From positions 66,594,914-66,658,913 of the forward strand of contig CM063109.1 of the NCBI GenBank assembly GCA_031841125.1: a stretch of 64,000 nucleotides of DNA, read 5' to 3'. Positions 12,421 to 25,018 of this stretch are shown piece after piece (the first letter of the stretch is position 1; each line of letters begins with the position of its first letter). This DNA is from Acanthococcus lagerstroemiae (lineage: Eukaryota > Arthropoda > Insecta > Hemiptera > Eriococcidae). Below the pieces are notes generated by a model, which had not been told where the DNA came from, did no database searches, and saw only the letters and a program-made list of their open reading frames with translations. A program made the position numbers and the translations under genes.

Positions 12421-12670
12421 GGACACTGTTAAGTGTAAGGGAACCAACCAGCAAAATCTGTTTTTTTAAGAACACGTGATTCAAATTTCAAGAGCCATGT
12501 AGAAACTATATGATATAGCGTTTCCTGATAAGCTTTTTTCAACGTGAGTACACATTTTTGAAACGGGGGCCCAATTTTGAAAAATTCTACTTTTTACGCT
12601 CTTTCCAACGATACTAATAACTTATTTTGTTTACAAATGTTGATTGGTTCCCTTACGCTTAACAGCGTCC
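12421..12670. mobile_element. TIR element family A, copy 2
   Basis: Begins GGACACTGTTAAGTGTAAGG and ends in CCTTACGCTTAACAGCGTCC, 250 bp, same interior as copy 1 in the same orientation. Flanking tetranucleotides ATTT and CTTT are an imperfect match. Confidence 0.88.
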
Positions 12671-13513
12671 CTTTATTAGCGGAGCGTCCCAAGACTCTTT
12701 GCAATTATGAAACCTCCCTCCTCTTGCCTAATCCGGCTCAAATTTCCTGGTTGTCTAAATCCTCGATGACATTCTTGCCAAATCACTACAGTTTGGATAG
12801 AGTTTCCAATTTTACAATTTAAAGGTAGGTAGTAGGTACCCTTCATTTTTGTAGTTCCAATAGTTCTAAAGTTATGAGTTCCGAAGTTTTAATCATAATC
12901 TCCTGTTTTTATCAAAAACTGATTCATTCAGTTTCACCTTACATTTTTAGAGGCATCTGAGGCGCATTTGAGAGGTGATGCAGGTAGACTACTAGCTAAA
13001 GAACTCGCGTATCCACCCATCCATCCACACTTTTAATTGCGCACCTACATCCAAGTCTTGTTCAAAGGGACCTTGTAAAATATGTTCGTGCTGCCTCAGT
13101 TTAGGATAATTCTCTATTAAAACTCTAAACTTTAATACCATGATGCTCTATATCTCCTCATTATTCAAGATGAAAAGGACCCTGTTGAGGTACGGATGTA
13201 AACTATCTACAGGCACCGGCTGGGATATGTTACTTAAGCTGAAGCCACTAGTCACTAGTGACTCAAATTGAAACATAACAACATAAGTCACAATTTTGGT
13301 CGTTATTCATTAAGCCAAAAGCCAACCAGGCGTATTCGGCTAGTCGATGATTTTCAGCCCATATCTATAAGTCAGCCATAAGCTATAGGTTTTGAGGCTT
13401 AATCTTCTCAATGCAGCTAATACCAAAAGTCAAAAAACAATAAAAATAATTTGTAAATAAATTGACTAAAAAATTGCTATCATTCTTGTATGAAGAATTT
13501 ATTGTTTTGAATT

Positions 13514-13767
13514 GGACCCTGTTTAACAAAAGGGAACTAACCCACATTTGTAAACAAAATGAGTTATTAGTATCGTTGGAAAGAGCGTAAAACGTAGAAT
13601 TTTTCAAAATTTGGCCCCCGATTCAAAAATGTGTACTCACGTTGAAAAAAGCTTATCAGTAAACGCAATGTCATGTAGTTTCTACATGGCTCTTGAACTT
13701 TGAATCATGTGTTCTCATCTGAAGAAGCAGATTTTGTGGGTTAGTTGCCTTTTGTTAAACAGCGTCC
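13514..13767. mobile_element. TIR element family A, copy 3 (inverted)
   Basis: Starts GGACCCTGTTTAACAAAAGG and ends CCTTTTGTTAAACAGCGTCC, with the shared interior in reverse orientation relative to copies 1 and 2. Perfect 4-bp target duplication AATT at 13510-13513 and 13768-13771. Confidence 0.9.
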
Positions 13768-13926
13768 AATTGATCTTATCAGTCATCAATATGGGGTGGG
13801 AAATTGCAAGCTTTGTAACTTGTGCGACTGAAATTAACTCATGTTCAAAGATTACCTAAACCATAAACCAAACAGCATCACGCCATATTTGAAGCCGGAA
13901 AATTAGCTTCAAGCTATAAGCCAAAC

Positions 13927-15007
13927 CAGAGAAGGACGTTGCTCTAGAAGAGCAAGTTGTTCCACTTGCTCTTGTTCACCATTTGGTGAACTCAGCTCTG
14001 AACTAGTTCATCTTCCCAAAAAAAAAAAAAAAAAAGAACAAGAACTAGTTCACGATTTTTGGACCTGATCAACTTGTTCATTCTTTGTTCATCTATTTTT
14101 TCGTAATTTTATTTTTTGGGCTTTTTCTTGTATAAGTATTTCCACTTTCCAGACTTTAATTCCAACTTTCACAATGGTTTCAGAGTTACAATTGCAAATT
14201 ACAACATTACTTGAATTTTTATTCGATGTTTAAATGTTAATCAACAAAATCTCATAAGATTTCAATAGGAATTTAAAAAAATGTTTGGGTTATACCTAGC
14301 CTAGTTTTTAGTTGTAGGCTATTACTCAGAAAAAATGTTGGCTTGCAACTTTTTTTATACGAAAACCCTTTTTATCCAATGAGCATGACCAAGAGCAAAG
14401 GTTCTTTTTAATGAATAAACAATGAACTAGAGCAGTCTGAAGACTAAGTAAACAAGAGCAAGAACTAGTTCGCTCAAAATGGAAAAGAACAAGAGCAAGA
14501 GCAAGTTCATTAAATAGCAGAGATGAAAAGCAAGCTAAAAGCTGAAAGCGGAAAGCCAAAAGCAAAAAGTTTTTTTTACCTAAAAAGCAAAAGCTAGAAT
14601 GCACAAAGAATTGAAAGCAAAAGCAAAGTTTTATTTTTTCCAACTTTTCCAGTATTTATCTACATATTTATAAATTATAATAATTTCAAATTTTTATTTT
14701 TATTTTCATCATCTCAATGACCAATGCTGTTAAGTGTTATAACTGTTAAGCAGTGTTGTGAAAATCTATTTCTAAAAAATATTAGGTCTGTTGTACAAAA
14801 TATTCAAAATTCAAAAGCGGTAAGCTGAAAGCTTGTGACTTTTGCGTTAAATAGCAAAAGCCAAAAGGGAAAGCTGAATATGAAAAAATTTTGAAAAACA
14901 AAAGCCAAAGTTTTATTTTCCAAGGTTGAAGGAAGCTAAAGCCATAAGCAAAAGTTTTATCATATGGCTTTCCATCTCTGTTAAATAGTGAACAACGCCC
15001 ATCTCTG
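13927..15007. mobile_element. hAT-type non-autonomous element (outer)
   Basis: Begins CAGAGAAGGACGTTGCTC and ends GAACAACGCCCATCTCTG, imperfect inverted termini, flanked by the perfect 8-bp duplication AGCCAAAC (13919-13926 and 15008-15015). Subterminal words are GAGCAAG and GAACTAGTTC. It contains the inner element at 14518-14990. An 18-bp poly-A lies near 14018. No transposase. Confidence 0.88.
14518..14990. mobile_element. hAT-type non-autonomous element (inner)
   Basis: Begins CAGAGATGAAAAGC and ends GGCTTTCCATCTCTG, flanked by perfect 8-bp duplications TTAAATAG (14510-14517 and 14991-14998). Both ends are built from AAAGC/AAAAGC words (AAGCTGAAAGCGGAAAGCC on the left). It was inserted into the outer element, so it is younger. 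Confidence 0.9.
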
Positions 15008-15015
15008 AGCCAAAC

Positions 15016-15721
15016 CATAAGCCAAGCCCACCAGCAGCTTAAGAGCCATCAGCTAAGCTTAAGCCAGTACTATTGACTTAACACCCCTGCCTGTGGAGAG
15101 ACGCTCTCCAAATGAACGCTGTTTAACAGGAGAATGAATAATTTTTTCGATTTAGAATTTTGAACCATTAGAAAATAGAAATGATGGTAATAAAAGTTTT
15201 CGAAAAGAAAGCTGTTTGGAAAAGAGGAAGGAACTAAACTTGAAATGTTCCAGAACTGAGCTTATGACCTCATAGAGACCCTTGAGAAGCTCAAGTCGAA
15301 TCCTCAAAAAGACAGGACCTTCATCATGCATCAGCCTCTCGCTTCATGTTCTTCTGTTGCTCCTCCACTTCAGCTGTTTCACTGTTTCGCATAAAAATCT
15401 GAACTCGTTGAAAATATAGCGCTCTCTATTAGCGTAATAGTGAATTTTTTAGAAATGACCTTCAGATCATTCACAGCCAAGAACCACAGATAGAACGTAG
15501 ATGGTACATTGTAGATGTGCTTCGCAGTTGCAATAATATGCAGTAATTGGCTATTTTGATTGCTGCTTTACGACGAGTTATATTTTGCATTCGAAATGTC
15601 GTAATTAGAACATTGATTTTATTTTTCAGTGTCGCGTAGTATCTAGTATTATTTAGTTGTTTAAAATTTTCGGTTGTGGCAGGTTTCGTTGTTCTTCAAA
15701 ATAAGGTTTTGATTTTTCCCA
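15016..15721. other. MAEA upstream region and probable 5' UTR
   Basis: No repeat is recognised after about 15085. The last few hundred bases before the MAEA ATG probably hold its promoter and 5' UTR, but no TATA box or clear initiator could be assigned. Confidence 0.35.
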
Positions 15722-18716
15722 ATGGCTGACATCAAGGCCTTGGAACATCCAACTCTCAAAGTACTTGAGTTTTATTGATACTGTTGTGAATGAATTGGGT
15801 TTACGTGTATTATTTAGACCTCGCGATGGAGCTAATTTAGCGTATATTTACCCAAAAATTACCTCCACGAAGTAACTATTTTCCAACGGGGGTGTGGCTG
15901 GAAGTCACCCAAAGAATTACCACTGATAATGAGCTGAAATATGATACGTAGTTTTTTTCTTCTTTTTTTTCTCTTTTTTTTTTTTAATATGTAACAGGCC
16001 ATGTATACATGGGGCTATTTTTGTTTCTAAGCTGAGTACCCCTGATACTAGTTTTCATTTTCAAATTATAGTATTATTGATGATCTTACTAATTAGAACA
16101 CTCCATAAATCTCAATAATTTATGCAGGTTCCGTACGAGTTGTTGAATAAGAAATTTCGTGCAGCCCAAAAACAGATCGATCGAGAAGTAGCCCATGTAC
16201 AGTCAGCAGCCTTGGAATTGGAACGTGGACTGTCCGCTGAGACGATACAGGCTACTGATATCACCCGTTTGTTGGGTGGCATGGTGCAGAAACTGCAAGT
16301 TCTGAAACGAAAGGTAAGTGCAATAGTGGTATCGTATACTAGTACTCGACAAATTGTCAGGAAAGTTGCTCGTCTTTTTGAGAATATTTGGTTTAAAGTC
16401 GTATTCGTTTTACAGGCCGAAGAAAGTATATCCGAGGAATTGCAAGTTGGCTTAGTATGTAAACGACGTCTAGAACATCTGAAAGAACACGCGTCTGGAA
16501 ATGCAGGAGCTGTTGCCCAGTGGCGACGTAGAAGGCTAGATCGAATGCTCGTTGAGTATTTTCTAAGACGTGGCTATTACGGTGCAGCCACTCGACTTGC
16601 GCACACATCTGATCTCAAAGACTTGACCAACATTGGTTCGTTAACCGAAATATTTATCTGACTCAAATTCGTTTCGCATTGTTCGTGACTTATGTTCTAA
16701 TATGACGAATTATCTATTAGACGTATTCTTAGTATCTCGAGAAGTTGAACAATCTCTAGCTGATCACGATACATCCAAATGCCTCGCTTGGTGCCATGAT
16801 AATCGTTCAAAATTACGTAAATTAAAATCTTCAATGGAATTTAATCTCCGTGTTCAAGAATTCATCGAACTCGTTCGAACAGACAAGAAAATGGACGCTG
16901 TGAAGTACGAACAGTTCCATTGATGTCTAATAAATATTCGCTTGAATTACTGTTGTTGGTAGTTGGAGTTCTTGTCGAGTATTCAAGCGAATAATCGAGT
17001 CATTCGAATGATGACTCAACCGTAAGGCTTACGACGAAAGAACCTTCTCACTAAACGAGGAAAAAATACTGAATTGAATCAGTTGGACCCTGTTAAGCAA
17101 AAAGGACGCAAAGACATTTGTTGACAAAATTAGTTATTAGTATCGTTGGAAAGAGCGTACAAAGTAGAATTTTTCGAAATTGGGCCTCCGATACAAAAGT
17201 GTGTACTCACGTTGAAAAAAGCATATCAGTAAACGCATTATTCATTGGCTTTTGAATGGTACGTTTTCTCAAAAAACAAATTTTGTCGCTTGCGTCCCTT
17301 TTGCTTAACAGTGTCCAATTGTGAAAAGCTCCTTTAACTTCGTAGATTAGTCATCAGCCGAATAACTCGAGTATCTATTCGAATTCTCTGAGGAAAACTC
17401 CGGTTACAATGTTGAAGCAGTATGTTTTGGAAATGAGGTTGAAATACTGTAAATCTTTTTAGGCTGACTTGAGCATAAGTTTCATTGTTCTTATTTGGAT
17501 ATCGATTGAATTATTTGTATTCGATTGCAGGCACGCCAGGAAGTATTTTTCCGTCTATGAAGACAATCAGTTAGAAGAAATACAACACTGCATGGCTTTG
17601 TTAGCGTTTCCTTCTGATACTCGTGAGTACCTCATCTAGTAATGAATGTAATAAAGCCTGCGAATTTCAGATTTCTTGTCAAACTTATACGTGTTCATTA
17701 TTGTGTTTAGAAATTTCACCTTACAAAGAATTACTCGAACCGAAACGATGGGATCGTCTTGTCGAACAATTTCGCCAAGAAAATTATCGATTGTTTCAGA
17801 TGGCTTCTCAATCTGTATTCACTGTGGCACTCCAAGCTGGCCTCTCTGCTCTTAAGACACCATATCCTTTTTCATACAGTGTTACTTATTATAGCTTTGT
17901 TAATTCGAATCTGTTAAAACAAAATAGATTTTTTCAGCTGCATTTTCTTACTGGACAAGTGTAGAGACATTTGATGAGTTTCCTCCTAACAGAGGTCCTG
18001 ATCTGATGATATTTTATAGCAAAACAAAGCTACTAGCTGTGATTTCTATTATTCAACAATTTACGATTAACTTATACGAATGATATATCCTTAACAGTCA
18101 TCTCCACTCAGTGTTATAGCAAAGAAAATAGGAATAGTAATTGCCCAGTATGTCAAGAATGGTTGAACATACTGGCTATGCCGTTACCGTATTCCCACTG
18201 CAGCCAATCTAGACTGATATGTTCAATCTCCGGTCTTCCTTTGAATGAAAACAATCAGCCGATGGTTCTTCCCAATGGTTACGTGTACGGAGAACAGGTA
18301 ATTGTTAGACTGCGTTTTTATTTATGTATTTTGCCCGAAATTTCGATTGTACACTCGGCACTCATTCCTTGTATTTCTCAGATGCTTGAACAAATTGCAT
18401 TTAAGTCAACGTATTGTATAGGTATTTCGGTTCAGTGCTGATACTCTATTCATTTGTTCGTTAGCATAGTCTACCTCTGCGTCTTATAGTGGAGTTTTGT
18501 ATCAAATTGAGTGACATATTGTGCTGCGTAAACCCAAACTTATCAATTCCTTACACTAATTTGTTAAGTATCGTTACTGTGATGGATTCATTTCAACTAT
18601 CATAATATGTGTAGGCGCTGTTACAAATGGCGGCTGAGAACAACGGGCAGGTGATATGCCCTAGGACAAAAGACGTTTTTTCGTACAAGAAAGTGGAGAA
18701 GGTGTTTGTAATGTGA
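15722..18716 (+). CDS. Maea: MAEA, RING-like E3 subunit of the CTLH/GID ubiquitin ligase
   Basis: Eight exons: 15722-15760, 16128-16313, 16416-16635, 16721-16904, 17531-17622, 17711-17861, 18108-18297, 18615-18716. Joined they give 387 residues, close to the ~396 of vertebrate MAEA. The start ATG (AATGG context) has an in-frame TGA 12 bases upstream. Order: [13 protein letters not shown]; coiled-coil N-terminal region (about 14-110); LisH around 115-147 ([20 protein letters not shown]); CTLH about 153-211; CRA segment; degenerate RING with C303, C306, H321, C322 and C329 (CPVC...HC...C); [14 protein letters not shown]-terminal CPRTKDVF...KVFVM. MAEA pairs with RMND5 to form the catalytic centre, in cytoplasm and nucleus. 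All introns are GT-AG except intron 6 (AT-AC). Intron 4 holds a family A element. No truncation or frameshift. Confidence 0.97.
17095..17316. mobile_element. TIR element family A, copy 4
   Basis: Starts GGACCCTGTTAAGCAAAAGG and ends CCTTTTGCTTAACAGTGTCC; flanks AGTT and AATT differ by one base. It lies wholly within MAEA intron 4 in the inverted orientation and does not touch the splice sites. Confidence 0.88.
17862..18107 (+). other. U12-type AT-AC intron in MAEA (intron 6)
   Basis: Exon 6 ends AAGACACC and the intron starts ATATCCTTTT, the U12 5' splice-site consensus. Near the 3' end TCCTTAAC (18088-18095) matches the U12 branch-site consensus, with the branch A at 18094, 13 nt before the terminal AC (18106-18107). 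Joining restores KTPQCY, as in other MAEA proteins. Using the nearby CAG at 18109-18111 as an ordinary acceptor would break the frame with any GT donor seen. Removal would need the minor spliceosome (U11, U12, U4atac, U6atac). Confidence 0.93.
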
Positions 18717-19159
18717 TTTTCGAGAGAGCTTTGTGACCTCTCGATTCACGAAGAACTGACTACATTATCAAAAGATTCCTGTTCCAAATTATTAAAAATA
18801 CGTTTAACACGAGCTTATATTTTTGTTGTGTAATTAGTGGATAGCTTCAACAGGTGTCAATATTGCTTGTTGTCTAGTATAACACATATGTAAATTAATA
18901 ACAGTTGAAAATACTTTTATTTTTCGTTTTTCTTTTCTTTTTTGTTTTTTCAAGTTATATTTTTAGTTGTTGCTTCTAAGTGCCAAATTATTGTTTGCGT
19001 TTTCTCTCTTTTTCTCCTTTCCCCTCTCTTCCTATGTCCCTTTCTCTTCCTCTCTATGATAAAATTTTTAAAATAATATATCTAATTGAAATATTTTACG
19101 CTCATTCATCGTGCGGTGTACATACATCGACATCATCTAATGAAATACACTTTTCTCGT

Positions 19160-19210
19160 AATAAATTCGATTACATTTAAGCCTACCGCTTACTTTAAAT
19201 TTGTAATAAA
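19160..19210 (+). promoter_or_regulatory. candidate MAEA polyadenylation signals
   Basis: AATAAA at 19160-19165 and again at 19205-19210, about 450-490 bp after the stop, are the first canonical signals downstream. Confidence 0.4.
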
Positions 19211-21192
19211 TATTACTTATAATTACAGAACTGAATCAACTGTCGGAGAATATTAATTATAATAATGGTTTGATTACTTTAATCATTTTCTTTCAAGACT
19301 TGTGCTCTATTTTGACTCGGTTGTTCGTCGACCACTGTCTTACTCGTTGTCTAGTTTTAAGCAGTGGATTATTAAGGATATGAAAATCATGCGATTTAAT
19401 TCCGTACGGGTTTACATGACTACTTTTTCGAATTGAGGCAGTACTTCACGGTTTATTTTTGCTCCTTAATATACTACTTACTGGCCTCTTCCGAAATTTA
19501 TCGTTGTTTGGTGGTACTGATATTTGCAGAATCAATTCGAAAAATCAGACATTCAGCCCCTTAGACTAAATGAAGAATCGCCACCGTGAAATTCCGCGTG
19601 AAAAAAATGACTTTTTAACTTTCAATAATAATATGTTCTTTTAAGTAACATATTTATTAAATGGTATAAAGTTACATAAAATAAATGTTCAAACCATTAT
19701 TACTTTTTGTAGTATTTAGAAATATTTGTAAGAATTGAACATTATAATTTTTCTGCCAATTTGCATTATGTACCTAATTTGAATAATTCATCATCTGTGT
19801 TGCACGTATATTTGAAGATTCTTGGGAGAATATTTAAGGGTTATGTACGTGATCCACCCAATCACCACCATTAGTAATGATCACAGGTTACAAGCCAGTA
19901 GGTAAATTCTAATTCAAAGTGTAAGGATATTCGCTGATATCTGGCAAACGTGTTTAGAAAACTTAGAAGCTCCAAATTCTGTTACATATTTTCATGATGA
20001 TTGAGGCAAACTACAGATGCTCTATTAGAGCTTATGGTTGAATTTCAATTACAAATTCCAATCTACGGGATTTCTGTCTTGTCACTGTGCAAGCTTTGCT
20101 TTACAGTTGGCATAGCAAATACACCAAAATTGTACCAGTGTGGTAATTCAGTTTTCAGGTTGGCTGAGTAATCTTCGAAACTGTGAAGACATCTTCTTTG
20201 GTACATATCAAAAGGCTGGCAATGTCTTGGGGGAATCTATCAATCCGTTCAATCCAAAATATATTTGTGAATATTTTTTTTTTTCTTTCTTTCTTAGGGA
20301 TGGAGAGCTGCGGTAGCAAACATACACCTTTCATGAATACAAATTTTATCGTCCTTTTTTGTATTCTCTTCTTTAAGATATTAACGTATTTTGTATCATG
20401 TAGCGAAAAATAATTACCGTGTGACCCCCCCCCCTTGAATACTTCGATATGTGTACTGATGTGACTGAATCTGAATTTCCACAAGTCCGGATCTTATATA
20501 AATTTATTTTGTTTTGCGACGCTCGACTTCTAAGGTCATTTGTGTCGATCTTATAATCATTGCATTAATCGGTATCAATTCACTAACAATGAACGACTAA
20601 ACATATAAATAGATAACATTCAAAAAAGGAAACAGAAAAGACAACCAAACATGGTGACAGCAGAGGGATGTGGGCGGAGGAGGTGTATAATAATGAGACG
20701 AGTTACAGATAGGCTGGAATATTTGTCTCCCTGAGGAACTGTGAGATTCGTATGAGGGCTCCAGTTTTTGCAACATCAACATCATTTCAATGTCAGTATC
20801 GTTTCGGATGTAAAAGCGATTTCCTTAGTAATATTGATAATCACATCGTTATGGCCCTTATTAGGTCAGACAGATGAGAATTTCTCGAATTTGCAATGCC
20901 CAAGGAACCCACTTGGGAGCGGTTCAAGTCTTAAAGTTTTAGCAGATAGCGCAGATTACAGACTTTGAAAACTATCCTGAAATACCTTGTCCTGATTTAG
21001 TGTGTATTTTGAGTATGCTAAATGTTCGAGCATTCATTTGTGTGGTGGACAAATGCTCAGAAGTTGTCAAGAATCAGGGAAAATATTGGGATTGGGGTAA
21101 CCACGAAATCCGGATATTTTTAATATTTGTTAAGCTTATTTTTTGGAAGTTTTTTGAATGAGGAATTCTTGTTACAAATTTTCATTATATTA
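19211..21192. other. intergenic, nothing recognised
   Basis: AT-rich, with a 10-bp C run at 20425-20434. No coding family, terminal repeat or RNA gene was recognised. Confidence 0.45.
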
Positions 21193-21206
21193 TATACCTA
21201 CCTATA

Positions 21207-22329
21207 GACGGGGCAAAAATAGGCAGGGTGGAAGAATACAAACGTCAAAATTTAACTCCAATATGGAAGGGATTATAAACGAAAGAATCGCTATAATGCA
21301 TTGAAAGCAATTTTAAAAAGCAAAATGAAAAACAAACTCAAAAATGTTGGAGGATTCTGTGCCACCGGTGTTGACATGCGGGGCCCAAACGTGGTGACTC
21401 GCTAAAAAACAGTCGAAGCATCTTATAAAAACTCAAAACTCTATGTAAAGGAGTATACTGGGCGTGCACTTGAAAGATAATAACAAAATCCATTATACTA
21501 CTGAACAACTATTTTGCACAATGCATTTCAACAGGTGATTCTGAGGTACTTTTTAACGCTGAACACGATACTGCGACCCATTTTTCTCTATCACGTCACA
21601 ATTTGGAGTTCTGAACGACTGAAATTCGTTTCCATTTTGTTTTTGCATTGGAATAAGCGGTACCACTGACAGATATTATCAGTGTTATCAGACCACAATA
21701 CCAGAAAACAAACAGACGGGATACACACTACTACACACGACCGCCACACAACAACACGAATCAGTATGACCACATTTAGTTCCTAAACCTCTTTTTGAAC
21801 ACATTTAGTTGAATTTTTTATAGTTTTTGATCAGAAAAACTAGACGTGATAGAGAAAAACGGCCGACGGCATTGTATTCAGCGTGGAAAAGTACTCAAGA
21901 ATCACCTCCTTAAATGCGCTGTGCAAACAAAAAATTTCATTTTGTTCAGTAGTGTTATAAAACAACTGGGAATAAAAAGTATCGGATATAAAATCAACAA
22001 AGTAAAATTTTATAAATATGCTGGTCACATGGCGAGAGGTAATCCTGAGAAATGGAACCTGCAATGTACTCTTTGGACCCCACTAGGCCATAGCAGTGGC
22101 AAAGGCCGCCGGGCCACACGCTGGATAGATGAAATCATAAAACTGCTAGGGCCATACTGGAAAGTGGAAACAAGCAGCGATAAACAGGAAAGCTTGGAAG
22201 AGGGTGATAAGAGACATATGCCCAACGGTGGGCGGAGTAGGGTGGCTCTCAGACATGACAGTAAGAAACAATAGAAATGTAACATTGTTGACCTACTCAG
22301 CGTCAAAATAAATAAATAAAAATACATAT
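21207..22329 (+). mobile_element. 5'-truncated LINE insertion with target duplication
   Basis: The 14-bp duplication TATACCTACCTATA flanks it (21193-21206 and 22330-22343). The 3' end is an (AAAT)n-like tail. The last coding part (about 21985-22275) reads YAGHMARGNPEKWN, LGHSSGKGRRATRWIDEI and a Trp/Glu-rich end, the C-terminal domain after the reverse transcriptase in several LINE clades (the W/YAGHxAR...GRxxTRWxDE pattern). No catalytic domain remains. The duplication points to target-primed reverse transcription and fairly recent insertion. Confidence 0.85.
21581..21859. repeat. 17-bp perfect inverted repeat inside the LINE
   Basis: TTTTTCTCTATCACGTC at 21581-21597 is mirrored exactly by GACGTGATAGAGAAAAA at 21843-21859. 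The spacing (about 245 bp) and position suggest a small TIR element inserted in the LINE or a structured segment. Flanking bases show no clear target duplication. Confidence 0.6.
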
Positions 22330-22343
22330 TATACCTACCTATA

Positions 22344-25018
22344 TTTAAAAAAAAAAAAAACTAGAAACAAAAATTAAAAATTAAGAATGATCAAAATATC
22401 TGGAAACGGTAATTATTTTTGGAAACAGCCCTGGTTAACGTTATAAAATTAAGAATTGAGAGATTACGTTCCTTATTAATAAATTGCTAAATATGAAGTG
22501 CTGACCGTTTTAATACATAGGTAATAAATTATCTATGGTCCCATCACCATTCAAAAATGTGAATTGTAAAATTACAAAATTCGAGTTCGAGTTCAGTGAG
22601 GATTAATAAATACCCATTGAAAACTTATGGAAAAAAGTAAACGAGCAATACTAAAACATGTTATCTTCTATTCAGTGACAAACAATTTCAGTTTCTTGCT
22701 TTCATTTTTATTTATTTTCTTGTTTTTCACCGAATATCGAGCATTCTCTGGAAAATTGCTCTAAATTTCTCGAGCAGAATGATCCTAAAAATCGAGCATC
22801 TTACTTCTCAAAGCATTTCCAGAGAATTTCTCAGAAATACTCAAATGCTGAGTATTTATTAACGCGAGCCTATGTTCACTAACTTTCTTGCTGTTTAGTT
22901 ATCATCTAGCAGACTAGGTGTTTTACTCAATTTTTTTTTGGTAGTGGGAAGAGGAGGAAGAAGGGGATGATTTGGAGGATAATCCCCATTTGACCATCAA
23001 AAATGAAAACTTTCTACAAGAAATGTCCAAAAAATTAAAAATATTTTGCTCTTTTTACACGCGAATGTGTGTTCTTTATCACTTGTACGGGTCAACACTG
23101 CGAAATCTACCTCCTCCTCATAATTGTGGTACCCTTGGGTTAACTTATGTTTGGAAGCGTTGTATCTGTACGCTACGAGAGTCCGGAACAACATTGTAAC
23201 CCTGGCACATTACTGAATAAGAGCAAGATAAAAAAATATGTGGGAAAAAAAAGGAATGAAAACCGGGAACCGGTTAAAGCTATCCGCGAAACCGCAATCA
23301 TGCTTCGGAGCTTCGCAGTACAGATACTAACAATCCTAGCGGAACTTTTTCATACTACGATGATTCGGCTGATCGTCGTATCGTCGTGTCGTCACACTCA
23401 TCACGGAACACAAAACATCATCCAGTTTCTTCATTTGGGTTATTGGAAAAATTTTATTGTATTCAGCTCCTGGAAATTTAGCTAGAAGTATGAAAAATCT
23501 TCACGAGTTTACGCGAAGGGCGTTGTTTAGAGAGACATTTGGACAAATGACCACCATTTTCGTTAAGTGGGCAAAGTATTATTGACTTGCGTTAATGTGT
23601 TGTCGGTGTTTTAACCGCGTTGTTATTGTAGTTCGTAATTTAATTTTTTGTTTGTGATTTGTTAATTATTTTGCGCTAATTTTGTGTACGAAGTAAAAGT
23701 AAATGATTAATAGTTAACCGATGTTATAAATCGTGTGTAGTTACAGTGCTTGCGATCTAATTGGAAATATATATTGCGTGGATTATTCGTTCGCCTGCCC
23801 AGTTCCATAGGTAGGCTCTTTGTTTATAATTATCCTGTTACCGTTTTTGTCGATACTACAAATTTTATTGTTAAAGTGAAGCGCGTGTCTCGTCGGCGTA
23901 TTCGAATATGTAAGTATAGCGGTAATGCTACAAATCGTTTCATTATTGTTTGTTTGCATATAAGCGGGCATTCTGAGGTAAGCCAACGTAGTTGGTTGGG
24001 TCCGAATTAGGTAAATTATTTGTACCGTCGGCGCAGTATTCAGTGAAGATCGTTGATATCGTGTGAGCTATTTCGTTCGTACAAAGTTAATAAGTTTTCA
24101 TTTGTGCGTTCCGCGGTTCATTACAAGTGCTTACGTCGGTAGTGTATCAGTTTATGTATGTCGGTATCAGGGTAAAATGCAATGTGCGCTAGTGTGGTAC
24201 AGAACCGTATTTCACTGATGGTTCATTTGGAGTACACTATTCGTGCGAACTGACAAGGTTGAGTATGAATGTTGACAATGCTTTATCCTTACTATAAATA
24301 AGTTGATTCGTTATTGCTGCAAGTTTCAAAGTATATTTCCATTTCGCCGAACGAATTCGAAGCCGAAATCTACTATCTTGCAGAATGCCAGATGGTAGTA
24401 TTGTTTACAGTCGCTAGCTTAGCTAAATGTAAACATAATGTACGAAAATGTTGCATTTTGCTGTTTCAACGATTTCGTGTTCGGCGTTATTCAGTATTAC
24501 ACGAAATTGGTTGTACGCGTGTGAAATTAAAACCTCATTATCAGCAAATTACAGTCAGACGTTATTTGTTTTCAGCCGTGCATGTTGTAATTTATTGACC
24601 TACATTGAGCTTTACTTGCTGTGTATTGATTCATTTGGAGTGTTTTCGATCGATGGTGGAACAGAGATCAACATTAGAATTGGGTGCCGAGTTACTCTCA
24701 TTCCGCTGTGTATCACAGTTCTCTTAATTATGAGGTTCGATGTTCATTTGAGTGGTGATTCGTAATGCAATGCATAGAGTGTGTTCCGGCCTCGGATGAA
24801 CGTTCTGAAAGGGTGCCTTCTTTGTGCTGGAACGTGAGAATGGAAGTTAATCTCGCGTGGGAGTATTATGACGATCATCTTGATTTTGAATAGTGGCTGT
24901 GTATTGAAATGCATCGGAATGATTTGGTAGCATCTCTGTCTGTAATCAGCTTCTGTTGTAATTCGATCATTCGTGTTCAATAATTCTGTATTCTAGTATT
25001 CCAGTTAACTCGATAGCA
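22344..25018. other. intergenic or possible untranslated transcript region
   Basis: No protein family was recognised. From about 23500 to 25000 the base mix changes (more GT- and CG-containing words, fewer A/T runs), which might be non-coding exon or UTR sequence. There is no splice or frame evidence. Confidence 0.3.

Larger units (their letters stand above)
13215..15085. repeat. AAGCC/TAAGC word-rich host segment of the hAT nest
   Basis: Outside the inserted elements, about 13250-13390, 13870-13926 and 15016-15075 are full of AAGCC, CATAAGC and AAGCTTAAGCC words on either strand, the style of hAT subterminal repeats. The right side ends near AACACCCCTG and the left starts near CAGGCACCGG, but no target duplication was found, so an outermost element is only suspected. 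Confidence 0.4.

Noticed and set aside
14326..14643. 105-codon open frame on -
   Set aside because: It is produced by the AAAGC and GAGCAAG word repeats of two hAT-type elements and spans their boundary.
16122..16661. 179-codon uninterrupted frame across MAEA exons 2 and 3
   Set aside because: It reads through a 102-bp intron (16314-16415) that lacks family similarity and has proper GT-AG ends; MAEA homology requires splicing.
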